Shown one piece after another: positions 1 to 6,275 of a DNA stretch of 6,275 bases. Each line of letters starts with the position of its first letter. Within the stretch, counting starts at the first letter, position 1. Source of the DNA: Streptosporangiaceae bacterium (lineage in GTDB: Bacteria > Actinomycetota > Actinomycetes > Streptosporangiales > Streptosporangiaceae); assembly GCA_030052355.1 (NCBI GenBank), contig JASIGS010000517.1:1-6275 (forward strand), written 5' to 3'. The position numbers and the translations under genes are program-made. Under the pieces are notes generated by a model, which ran no database searches, was not told the origin of the DNA, and saw only the letters and a list, made by a program, of their open reading frames with translations.

Positions 1-501
1 GTCATGTTCGACCGGTCCTGGTACAACCGGGCAGGCGTGGAGCGGGTGATGGGATTTTGCACCGAGGAGGAGTACTGGGAGTTCATGCGGGAAGCGCCCG
101 AGTTCGAGCGCATGCTGGTCCGTTCCGGGCTGCACATGACGAAGTTCTGGTTCTCGGTGACGCGCTCAGAGCAGCGCACGCGGTTCATCATCCGCCGGGT
201 GGACCCGGTACGGCAGTGGAAGCTGAGCCCCATGGACATCGAGTCGCTCGACAAGTGGGACGCCTACACCGACGCCAAGGAGGCGATGTTCCACTACACC
301 GACAGCGAGCACGCACCGTGGACGGTGGTCAAGAGCAACGACAAGAAGCGGGCCAGGCTCGAGGCGATCAAGCACGTGCTGAGGAAGTTTGACTACGACG
401 GCAAGGACGAGGAGGCCATCGGCGAACCGGACAAGAACCTCATAGGGCCGCCGTCAGTGCTGTCGGAGCACAACCCCGACATCTCGTTCCCCGACCTGTG
501 A
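1..501 (+). CDS. ppk2: Polyphosphate kinase 2 (PPK2) family protein, C-terminal part (5' end outside window)
   Basis: PPK2 enzymes are cytoplasmic P-loop kinases that transfer phosphate between inorganic polyphosphate and nucleoside phosphates. The reading frame is open from base 1 (Val-Met-Phe-Asp...), so the ATG at 4 is an internal Met and the start lies upstream. Visible hallmarks, numbering from the first codon: the Walker B block FDRSWYNRAGVERVMGF (3-19), which is nearly diagnostic of PPK2; FERMLVRSG (about 35-43); the lid-region block RQWKLSPMD (71-79); APWTVV (105-110); and NDKKRARL (113-120). The Walker A loop is missing only because it lies left of the window. About 166 residues of a family usually 270-300 long are present. 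The last 35 or so residues form a charged tail after the conserved core. The TGA stop is 6 bases from the stop of the opposing gene. Preferred nucleotide (ADP, GDP or AMP class) cannot be told from this part. Confidence 0.93.
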   Translation, partial: VMFDRSWYNRAGVERVMGFCTEEEYWEFMREAPEFERMLVRSGLHMTKFWFSVTRSEQRTRFIIRRVDPVRQWKLSPMDIESLDKWDAYTDAKEAMFHYTDSEHAPWTVVKSNDKKRARLEAIKHVLRKFDYDGKDEEAIGEPDKNLIGPPSVLSEHNPDISFPDL

Positions 502-507
502 CCGCCT

Positions 508-1635
508 TCATGGCCGCGCCGCGAAGTCGCGGAGCGCCGCCGTGTAGGCGCCGCCGCTGACGGCGTCCTCGGCCAGCACGTCTGACCAGTGGTAGGTCAT
601 GATGCCGTCGGCTGGCGAAGCGGCCACCGCGCTGACGCATTCGGCGAACTCACCGGGGCCGATCCGCGGACTTCGGTCCGCTCGCGCGTAGATACCGTCG
701 AGGTAGGTCGGCCGGACCTGGAGGCACGGGATGATCGTCCGTGCTGTCCTGTCGCGCAGCGTTGTCACGACTTCCGGTATCCAGTCACGTGGCCGGCGCT
801 TGAGGATCTGGTGGTAGACCATCACCTCGAAGTGCTCGGCGGCCGGCGCCAGCGACTCGACCCGCTGGCCGAGCACCTCCTCGCCCACTCCGTCCAGGCC
901 ACCGCCTGAGAACGGCGGCACCAGGTTGATCATGACCTCGATGCCGGGCGAGACCTGCGTGACCGCCTCACGCACGACCCTGACCGTCGAGGCGATGAGC
1001 CCGCACTTCCAGGCAGTCCACTCCTCACGCAGCGGGCCCTGCAGGACCGCGGCCGCTTCGGCCGGCTCAGCGGGAAGCCTGACCCCGGTGTCCAGGGCGA
1101 ACCGCAGGCGGCACCGCGGGCAGAAGCAGTACTCGGGGACCGCGGCCCGCTCGGTGCCTGGCGTCCAGGTCTCCCAGAAGCCAGGGAACCGGATGAAAGA
1201 CAGGAAGAGCCCGTCGGCGTGCAGGTCCGCCACGACGCGCTGCAGTTGCCTGGCGCGCTCCTCCAGGTACTCCTCGCTGCTCGGGCACAGGCCGACATAC
1301 CAGCCGATCGGTACGTGCTCGGCGCCGTCTGCCCCGACCGGCCGCAGGCCGGGCCGCTGCCGGTACACCTCCGGCTGGAAGAACATGGACGTTGCCTCGA
1401 AGCACCGTATCCCGCGTTCCCGCAGCACTTCCCGCAGCCGCAGGTCGTCGTACTGGCCCGCCGGCGGCAGTTGCTGGACGTCGCTTGCTGGCAGGGGATC
1501 AAGCTGATTCTGCACCAGGACAAGGGTGGTCCCCGCGTCCGCGAGCGCGTCGGCCACGACCTCGTACGGGTCCTGGCGCCCCGGCGCGGGCCACCAGTCG
1601 TAGCCGTACAGCTTGGTAGCGACGAGAGAACTCAT
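508..1635 (-). CDS. Putative TIM-barrel glycoside-hydrolase-like (GHL) protein, 375 aa
   Basis: I do not recognise a named family with certainty. The pattern resembles GHL/DUF4015-type TIM-barrel proteins. An N-terminal strand (ATKLYGYDWW, 6-15) is followed by alternating helices and strands. The block ADGLFLSFIRFPGFWE (140-155) matches the usual strand-4 motif of the form DGIHLDYIRYP, and shortly after comes CFCPRCRLRF (170-179), typical of these proteins. A helix at about 205-228 leads into strand GIEVMINLVPP (231-241), then FEVMVYHQ (269-276), IIPCLQV (301-307) and a terminal DGIMTYHW (343-350). There is no signal peptide or membrane segment, so it is probably cytoplasmic. The acidic residue usual in the strand-4 motif is Ser147 here, so catalytic activity is uncertain. 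The frame stays open to 2469, but the upstream part is antisense to the amine oxidase; the ATG at 1635 begins the conserved-looking protein. No SD is present; it is probably leaderless. The gene is divergent from the amine oxidase, with 12 bases between start codons. Coding status is firm, function tentative. Confidence 0.8.
   Translation of the reverse strand: MSSLVATKLYGYDWWPAPGRQDPYEVVADALADAGTTLVLVQNQLDPLPASDVQQLPPAGQYDDLRLREVLRERGIRCFEATSMFFQPEVYRQRPGLRPVGADGAEHVPIGWYVGLCPSSEEYLEERARQLQRVVADLHADGLFLSFIRFPGFWETWTPGTERAAVPEYCFCPRCRLRFALDTGVRLPAEPAEAAAVLQGPLREEWTAWKCGLIASTVRVVREAVTQVSPGIEVMINLVPPFSGGGLDGVGEEVLGQRVESLAPAAEHFEVMVYHQILKRRPRDWIPEVVTTLRDRTARTIIPCLQVRPTYLDGIYARADRSPRIGPGEFAECVSAVAASPADGIMTYHWSDVLAEDAVSGGAYTAALRDFAARP
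519..532. terminator. Short inverted repeat near the ppk2 / GHL-like gene convergent junction
   Basis: CCGCGA (519-524) and TCGCGG (527-532) are perfectly complementary around two bases; a 5-bp stem with loop AAGT is the physically likely form. It starts 17 bases after the ppk2 stop and lies inside the last codons of the opposing gene. It could slow or end ppk2 transcripts, but short GC palindromes are frequent by chance at this base composition, and no T-run follows. Confidence 0.2.
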
Positions 1636-1640
1636 AGCAT
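1613..1640 (+). promoter_or_regulatory. Predicted leaderless promoter of the amine oxidase gene
   Basis: TTGGTA at 1613-1618 and TAGCAT at 1635-1640 are separated by 16 bases and fit a sigma-70-type promoter (-10 form TANNNT). The -10 ends 7 bases before the ATG at 1648, which is where transcription would be expected to begin. No Shine-Dalgarno sequence lies within 5-12 bases of the ATG; the nearest purine run (GAGAGA, 1624-1629) is 18 bases away. The hexamer sites lie over the first codons of the opposite gene. Prediction from pattern only. Confidence 0.45.
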
Positions 1641-1642
1641 CT

Positions 1643-1648
1643 GTTATA
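1643..1648 (-). promoter_or_regulatory. Predicted -10 element of leaderless promoter of the GHL-like gene
   Basis: On the minus strand, bases 1648 down to 1643 read TATAAC, five of six matching TATAAT (though missing the final T). It ends 7 bases before the ATG at 1635, mirroring the plus-strand arrangement. I see no good -35 hexamer 16-19 bases upstream (GATCTC/TGATCT around 1666-1672 are weak). No Shine-Dalgarno is present at useful distance; the nearest GC-rich purine stretch (CGGCGG, 1660-1655) is 19 bases upstream. Confidence 0.4.
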
Positions 1649-3585
1649 TGCAGACCGCCGAGCACGAGATCACGGCAGCCCGGCACCCTCTCGAGCCGCT
1701 CTCGCCGGGCGAAATCGAGGCGGCCGCCGCCATCTTGAGGGCAGACCGCCAGCTTGGAGAGGGCTTCCAGTTCGTCTACATCACGCTGATGGAGCCGGAC
1801 AAGGCCGAGGCGCGCTCCTACCCGGGTGGCGGCGCCGTCGACCGGCTGGCGTTCGTCGTCCTCCGCGACCGTGCCGCGCGTGCGGTCTACGAGGCCGTCG
1901 TATCGCTGAGCCAAGGCGGGGTCCGGTCCTGGCGGCAGATTCCCGGGGTCCAGGCGCCGCTCACCGCTGACGAGATCGCCGGCTTCGAGGAGGCGGTGAA
2001 GCGCGACCCGCGCTGGCAGGAGGCGATGCGCCGGCGCGGCGTGACCGACTTCGACCGGGCGAAGCTCGATCCCTGGCCGCTCGGCTACAACGGGCCGGAG
2101 GACGCACCGGAGCGGGGCCGGTTCGCTCGCCCGCTCACGTGGGTGAGCAGCGGGGAGGAAGGCGACAACGCCTACGCCAGGCCGGTTGAGGGGCTGATCG
2201 TGCGGTTCGACCTCGATCAGATGCAGGTCGTCGACGTCGAGGACCACGGCACCGTGCCGCTGCCGCCGCGGCCGGGCAACTACACCGCCGAGGCAATCAG
2301 GACGCCGGAGAACTTTCCGAGCTTCACCGCGGGTCCACGGACGGACCTGCGGCCGGTCGAGATCACTCAGCCGTCCGGCCCGAGCTTCGAGGTATCTGGG
2401 CACGAAGTTCGCTGGCAGCGCTGGCGGCTTCGGGTGGGCTTCACCCCCCGCGAGGGCCTGGTCCTGCACGACGTCGGTTACGAGGACTCCGGTGCGGTCC
2501 GGCCGATCCTCTACCGTGCATCGCTGTCAGAGATGTTCATTCCGTATGGCGACCCGTCACCGACCCACTACCGGAAGAACGTTTTCGACATGGGCGAGGC
2601 CGGCATAGGGGTGCTCGCCAACAGCCTCGAACTGGGCTGCGACTGCCTCGGCGACGTCTACTACTTCGACGGATTTGTGAACGACAGCCAGGGCCGTGCC
2701 GTGCGCATACCCAACGCGATCTGCATGCACGAGGAAGACAACGGCGTGCTCTGGAAGCACACCGACTACCGGTCGGGCAGGGCCGAGGTTCGCCGCTCCC
2801 GCCGGCTGGTGATCTCGATGTTCACAACCGTCGGGAACTACGACTACGGCTTCTTCTGGTACTTCTACCAGGACGGCTCCATTGAGTACGAGGTGAAGCT
2901 GACCGGCGTCATCTCGAACGGGTCCCTGCCGGCCGGCGTCCGGCCGAGGTACGGCACTCTGGTGGCTCCGGGCGTCTACGGTCCCAACCATCAGCACATC
3001 TTCTGCGTGCGCCTCGACATGACGGTGGACGGCCCGCTCAACTCGGTCGTTGAATGCGACAGCGTCGCGGTCGAACCCGGACCGGACAATCCGCATGGCA
3101 ACGCGTGGCAGGTAACGCGCACCCCGTTGCGGCGGGAAGCCGAAGCCCAGCGGCTGGCCGACACCAACTCGGCCCGGTTCTGGCGGATCGAGAACGCCGC
3201 TCGCCGCAACGCCGTCGGCGACCCGGTGGCCTACCGCCTGGAACCGGGGCCGAGCACCCCGCCACTGCAGCGGCTCGACACGCACGCGATCAGGCGGGCT
3301 CAGTTCGCCACGCGGAACCTGTGGGTGACCGCGTATGAGCCCGACGAGCTCTTCGCGGCGGGGACCTACCCGTACCAGCATCCGGGCGGAGCTGGCCTGC
3401 CCGAGTGGGTGCAGGCCGACCGTCCGCTCGAGGACAGCGACCTCGTGGTGTGGCACACGTTTGTCGCTCACCACGTCGTGCGGTCCGAGGACTGGCCGGT
3501 GATGCCGGTCACCACGGCGGGGTTCAAGCTCAGGCCCGACGGTTTCTTCGACGGCAACCCCGCCTTGGACGTACCGGGTCACTGA
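1648..3585 (+). CDS. Copper (topaquinone) amine oxidase, 645 aa
   Basis: It oxidises primary amines to aldehydes with release of ammonia and hydrogen peroxide, using copper and the self-made cofactor topaquinone (TPQ). Order: two small N-terminal domains (about 10-200, beginning HPLEPLSPGEI), then the large catalytic beta-sandwich domain (about 225-640). TPQ motif TVGNYDY at 394-400, with Tyr398 (bases 2839-2841) as precursor. Copper ligands are His448 and His450 in NHQHIF, and His609 in AHHVVR just before EDWPVMP. Catalytic base is Asp314 in FDMGE. Cys333 and Cys359 (CDCLGD, ICMHEE) match the conserved disulfide pair. From memory of the Arthrobacter globiformis enzyme (AGAO: Asp298, TPQ382, His431/433/592), the spacings 84 (base to TPQ) and 161 (first to third His) are the same, and overall length is close (about 638). 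The gate position corresponding to AGAO Tyr296 is Val312. The frame is open from 1219, but residues before the ATG at 1648 are antisense to the GHL gene. No signal peptide. No SD; probably leaderless. Substrate not predictable. Confidence 0.96.
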   Translation: MQTAEHEITAARHPLEPLSPGEIEAAAAILRADRQLGEGFQFVYITLMEPDKAEARSYPGGGAVDRLAFVVLRDRAARAVYEAVVSLSQGGVRSWRQIPGVQAPLTADEIAGFEEAVKRDPRWQEAMRRRGVTDFDRAKLDPWPLGYNGPEDAPERGRFARPLTWVSSGEEGDNAYARPVEGLIVRFDLDQMQVVDVEDHGTVPLPPRPGNYTAEAIRTPENFPSFTAGPRTDLRPVEITQPSGPSFEVSGHEVRWQRWRLRVGFTPREGLVLHDVGYEDSGAVRPILYRASLSEMFIPYGDPSPTHYRKNVFDMGEAGIGVLANSLELGCDCLGDVYYFDGFVNDSQGRAVRIPNAICMHEEDNGVLWKHTDYRSGRAEVRRSRRLVISMFTTVGNYDYGFFWYFYQDGSIEYEVKLTGVISNGSLPAGVRPRYGTLVAPGVYGPNHQHIFCVRLDMTVDGPLNSVVECDSVAVEPGPDNPHGNAWQVTRTPLRREAEAQRLADTNSARFWRIENAARRNAVGDPVAYRLEPGPSTPPLQRLDTHAIRRAQFATRNLWVTAYEPDELFAAGTYPYQHPGGAGLPEWVQADRPLEDSDLVVWHTFVAHHVVRSEDWPVMPVTTAGFKLRPDGFFDGNPALDVPGH

Positions 3586-3605
3586 CGCCGCGAGCGCGAG
3601 CGGCG
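3586..3605. terminator. GC-only hairpin between convergent stops, possible bidirectional terminator
   Basis: CGCCGC (3586-3591) and GCGGCG (3600-3605) form a perfect 6-bp stem around an 8-base loop. It occupies most of the 24-base gap between the amine oxidase stop and the regulator stop, so it could act on both transcripts. No T-run follows on either strand, so it is not a classical intrinsic terminator; actinobacterial terminators often lack one. Confidence 0.4.
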
Positions 3606-3609
3606 CCTC

Positions 3610-6275
3610 CTACCCGGACGAGGTCGGGGAGGCGTGGCCGGTTGTGCCGGTTAGCTTGGCGCGCACCTGGCCGGCGTCCGGGTGCTGCAGGTCGTCGAGG
3701 ATGGCCAGCGCCTGCTGCCAGGCTTCCCTGGCCAGGTCCGGCTCGCCGGCGGCGTGGCGGGTGTCGCCGAGGTGGTCGAGGGTGTCCGCTTCATTGAAGC
3801 GGTCGCCGACTTCCCGGTACAGGCTGATGGCGCGCTGGTAGCAGGCGGCGGCCTCGGCGAGGTCGCCCAGCCGGTGCTCGATGAATCCCAGGCTGTCCCA
3901 GACTGCTCCCTCAAGCCTGCGGTTACCGGTTTGCGCGCTCAGGGTCAGGGCCTGCCGGCAGAACGTGCGGGCCTGCTGGTAGTCGCCGAGCAGGCCGTGG
4001 TACCAGCCGACGTTGTTGAGCGCGTCGGCCTCGGCGTCCTTGTCCCCGATGGCCTGGTAGAGGCGCAGCGCCTGCTCACTGTGACCGAGCGCGTCGGCGT
4101 ACCGGCCCTGGCGTCCGGATAGCAAGCCCAGGTTCTGCCGGACCCTGGCCTCGCCGAGGCGGTTGCCGAGCCGCTGGTACAGCGCGATGGTGCTGGCGTA
4201 GAAACCGAGGGCCTGATCCTGGTCGCCGAGTCTGAGACAGGCGTTGGCGAGCAGGCGGCCGGACAGGGCCTGCGCGGCGGTGTCATCCAGGCGAGCCGCA
4301 GCCGCCAGCGCCGTCCGCAGAACGGCGGCCGCTTCCTGCCAGTGCCCGCGAGTCTGCAGGAAGACCGCCATCGCCCAGGGCAGCTGCCAGGCGTGTGTGT
4401 CGAACCCGGTTTCTGCTGCGAAGGTTACGGCGGCGAGCAGGGCCTGGTGCTCGGCTTCGAACCACGCCAGTGCGCCGGGGCTGTCGCTGAGCTGTTCGAG
4501 TGTGGCGCCGGGCCGGGGCGGGGCGAGGACGACCGGCTCCTTGGCCGGATCCAGCAGCAGGGCGGCACGTGCGGCGTTATGCAGGTAGTGGTCCAGCAGC
4601 CGGCCGGCGGCGGCCTGGCGGTCATCCGCGCTGTCGTGCAGGTGGCCCTGGCCGACGGCGTAGGCACGCAGCAGGTCGTGCATGCCGTACCGGCCGGGGC
4701 GGTGCTCGGCGACCAGGTGCGCCCGGGCCAGCCCGCCCAGCAGCCGGCGCGTGTCGGACTCGGCCAATGCGGCCAGGCTGGCGGCGGCTGGCACAGAGAT
4801 GTCCGGGCCGGGGTGCAGGCCCAGCAGCCGGAACATCCGCGCTGCTGCAGCACTGAGCTGCTGGTAGGACCAGGAGAACACCGCCCGGACACTGGTGGCC
4901 GGGTCGCCGCCGGCCTGCAGCAGGTCCAGCCGCTGCCGCTGGTCACTGAGCTCGGCGACCAGCTTCTCGAGCGGCACGTCCTGGCGGGCTGCGGCGAGTT
5001 CGGCGGCCACCCGCAGGGCCAGCGGCAGCCGCGCACACTGCTCAGCGAGTTCGATGGCCGCGGCGGGTTCGGCGTCGGCGCGGCCGCCGATCAGCTCGTG
5101 CAGCAGCGCGGTCGCGTCGGCGAGCGGGAGCAGGTCCAGGTCCAGGCGTTTCGCGCCGTCCCGCGCGACCAGCCCGGCCAGCGAGTCACGGCTGGTGACA
5201 ACCACCGCGCAGCCGGGGTGGCCGGCCAGCAGCGGCCGGACCTGCTCCACGCTGCTGGCGTTGTCCAGCAGGACGAGCGCCCGCCTGCCGGCCAGCAGGC
5301 TGCGGTACCGGGCAGCCCGTTCGGCTTCCTCGTTCGGGATGCCTGAGCCTGGCACGCCCAGCGAGCGCAGGAAGCCGGCCAGCGCGTCGGTGGCGGGCAT
5401 GGGCTGGTCCGGGTCGTAGCCGCGCAGGTTCACGTACAGCTGGCCGTCGGGAAACCTCTCCGCTGCGCGGTGGGCCCAGTGCACCGCCAGCGCGGTCTTG
5501 CCCACCCCGGCGGTTCCCGACACGGCCGAGATCACCGCCGCAGTCAGCCGCGCGTTGCTGGGCTGATCCGTCAGCAGCATCCGGTCCAGGTCGGCGAGTT
5601 CGGCGGCCCGGCCGGTGAACGCGGCGACATCACCGGGCAGCTCCCGCGGCGCGCTGGAGGCCGATACCGCCGCCGCCGCGCCCGTCGCGGGCCGGACCAG
5701 CGCCGGGTCGGCGGTCAGGATCCGCTGATGCAGCTGCTGCAAGTCCGGGCCGGGTTCGGCGCCCAGCTCGTCCACCAGCACCTGGCGGGCATCCTGGTAG
5801 GCCGCCAGCGCCTCTGCCTGCCGGCCGTCCCGGTACAGCGCCATCATCAGCAGCCCGTGCAGTCGTTCCCGCAGCGGATGCTCGGCCGCCAGCTGGCGCA
5901 GCTCGCCGATGACCTCAACTGGCCGGCCCAGCTGCAGGTCGGCGTCGATCCGGGTCTCAAGCGCCTGCAGCCGCAGCTCGGCGAGGCGCGGCGCCTCCCG
6001 CGCCACCAGCAGGTCCGAGGTCACGTCGGCGAGCGGCTCACCGCGCCACAGCGCCAGCGCCGCTGCTGCCTGGCCGGCCGCGTCCTGCCATCTGGCTTCC
6101 CTGGAAGCCGTCCTGGCCTGGCGCAGCAGGTACTCGAACCGGTCCAGGTCCAGCTCGCCGGCCTCCACCCGGACCTGGTAACCGTGAGGCTGGGTGGTGA
6201 TCCGCGATCCGGCCGCGCCGAGGGCCCGGCGCAGCCGCATCACGTAGTTCTGCACGCCGGCCCGCGCCGCCGACG
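3610..6275 (-). CDS. AfsR/SARP-family transcriptional regulator (BTAD, NB-ARC, TPR), 5' end outside window
   Basis: Large STAND-type regulators of this kind activate transcription, often of secondary-metabolite genes, with ATP-dependent control. The frame runs off the right edge; codons before the GTG at 6255 read SAARAG and continue naturally into VQNYVMRLRRALG, the DNA-contacting end of the OmpR-like winged helix, so GTG 6255 is not the start and perhaps 60-70 residues are missing. Numbering from that GTG: end of winged helix 1-30; BTAD about 34-180 (begins ELDLDRFEYLL); linker 181-208; NB-ARC with Walker A GTAGVGKT (247-254), Walker B RALVLLDNA (325-333), VVVTSRD (351-357), RLPLAL (409-414, where many relatives have GLPLAL) and the MHD motif at 525-527 (GMHDLLRAYA); then six TPR-like units of 40 residues from about 620 to 859. 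TAG stop at 3610-3612. It converges on the amine oxidase gene with 24 bases between stops. Its targets cannot be inferred; orientation gives no evidence that it controls the neighbours. Confidence 0.95.
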   Translation of the reverse strand, partial: SAARAGVQNYVMRLRRALGAAGSRITTQPHGYQVRVEAGELDLDRFEYLLRQARTASREARWQDAAGQAAAALALWRGEPLADVTSDLLVAREAPRLAELRLQALETRIDADLQLGRPVEVIGELRQLAAEHPLRERLHGLLMMALYRDGRQAEALAAYQDARQVLVDELGAEPGPDLQQLHQRILTADPALVRPATGAAAAVSASSAPRELPGDVAAFTGRAAELADLDRMLLTDQPSNARLTAAVISAVSGTAGVGKTALAVHWAHRAAERFPDGQLYVNLRGYDPDQPMPATDALAGFLRSLGVPGSGIPNEEAERAARYRSLLAGRRALVLLDNASSVEQVRPLLAGHPGCAVVVTSRDSLAGLVARDGAKRLDLDLLPLADATALLHELIGGRADAEPAAAIELAEQCARLPLALRVAAELAAARQDVPLEKLVAELSDQRQRLDLLQAGGDPATSVRAVFSWSYQQLSAAAARMFRLLGLHPGPDISVPAAASLAALAESDTRRLLGGLARAHLVAEHRPGRYGMHDLLRAYAVGQGHLHDSADDRQAAAGRLLDHYLHNAARAALLLDPAKEPVVLAPPRPGATLEQLSDSPGALAWFEAEHQALLAAVTFAAETGFDTHAWQLPWAMAVFLQTRGHWQEAAAVLRTALAAAARLDDTAAQALSGRLLANACLRLGDQDQALGFYASTIALYQRLGNRLGEARVRQNLGLLSGRQGRYADALGHSEQALRLYQAIGDKDAEADALNNVGWYHGLLGDYQQARTFCRQALTLSAQTGNRRLEGAVWDSLGFIEHRLGDLAEAAACYQRAISLYREVGDRFNEADTLDHLGDTRHAAGEPDLAREAWQQALAILDDLQHPDAGQVRAKLTGTTGHASPTSSG

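Noticed and set aside
4..6. ATG at 4 as the start of the PPK2 gene.
   Set aside because: It lies immediately before the Walker B motif, and the Walker A loop must precede it; the frame is open to the left edge.
1219..1647. Open N-terminal extension of the amine oxidase (would make 788 residues).
   Set aside because: It is antisense to the GHL-like gene and has no family similarity; the length from the ATG at 1648 matches known copper amine oxidases.
1637..1651. GCAT...ATGC imperfect palindrome between the two start codons as an operator.
   Set aside because: Only four outer base pairs plus one inner pair match, and it follows from the two mirrored ATG/-10 arrangements; too weak to call a repressor site.
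1636..2469. Open N-terminal extension of the minus-strand gene (would make 653 residues).
   Set aside because: It is wholly antisense to the conserved N-terminal domains of the amine oxidase and its translation is Arg/Pro/Ala-rich without recognisable motifs; open antisense frames are common at this GC content.
2557..3582. 341-residue minus-strand frame inside the amine oxidase gene.
   Set aside because: Shadow of the amine oxidase, whose TPQ and copper ligand motifs are read on the plus strand here; the antisense product shows no domain.
4342..5346. 334-residue plus-strand frame opposite the regulator.
   Set aside because: Gly/Gln/Arg-rich low-information translation antisense to the NB-ARC and TPR regions; typical GC shadow.
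6253..6255. GTG at 6255 as the start of the regulator.
   Set aside because: It sits inside the winged-helix motif (VQNYVMRLRRAL), and the upstream codons to the window edge (SAARAG) continue the family sequence, so the gene is cut by the window.

Overview
The window is GC-rich throughout, with strongly GC-biased third codon positions and long antisense shadow frames. This fits an actinobacterium (Streptomyces or a related high-GC actinomycete); an AfsR/SARP-type regulator supports that assignment. The exact genus cannot be read from the sequence. The window is almost fully coding: four genes in two convergent pairs, and no gene-free stretch longer than about 25 bases.

Layout: (1) 1-501 (+) is the C-terminal part of a polyphosphate kinase 2 (PPK2) gene whose start lies left of the window. 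(2) 508-1635 (-) is a 375-residue protein that looks like a TIM-barrel, glycoside-hydrolase-like (GHL) protein, with a degenerate strand-4 motif and a CxCxxC cluster. (3) 1648-3585 (+) is a complete copper amine oxidase of 645 residues with TPQ precursor Tyr398, base Asp314 and copper ligands His448, His450 and His609. (4) 3610-6275 (-) is a large AfsR-like regulator (SARP-BTAD, NB-ARC, six 40-residue TPRs) whose N-terminal DNA-binding part runs off the right edge.

The most interesting spot is the divergent start region between genes 2 and 3. The two ATG codons are only 12 bases apart, neither has a Shine-Dalgarno sequence at a workable distance, and each is preceded by a -10-like hexamer (TAGCAT on +, TATAAC on -) lying exactly 7 bases upstream. 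Each hexamer begins on the base pair that is the first base of the opposite gene. This looks like a symmetric pair of overlapping promoters making two leaderless mRNAs, so the GHL-like gene and the amine oxidase are probably expressed in a coupled or mutually exclusive way. A possible functional link between these two proteins is the best candidate here for an undescribed system, but it rests on arrangement only. PPK2 and the regulator show no sequence-level link to that pair; both point towards it with converging 3' ends.
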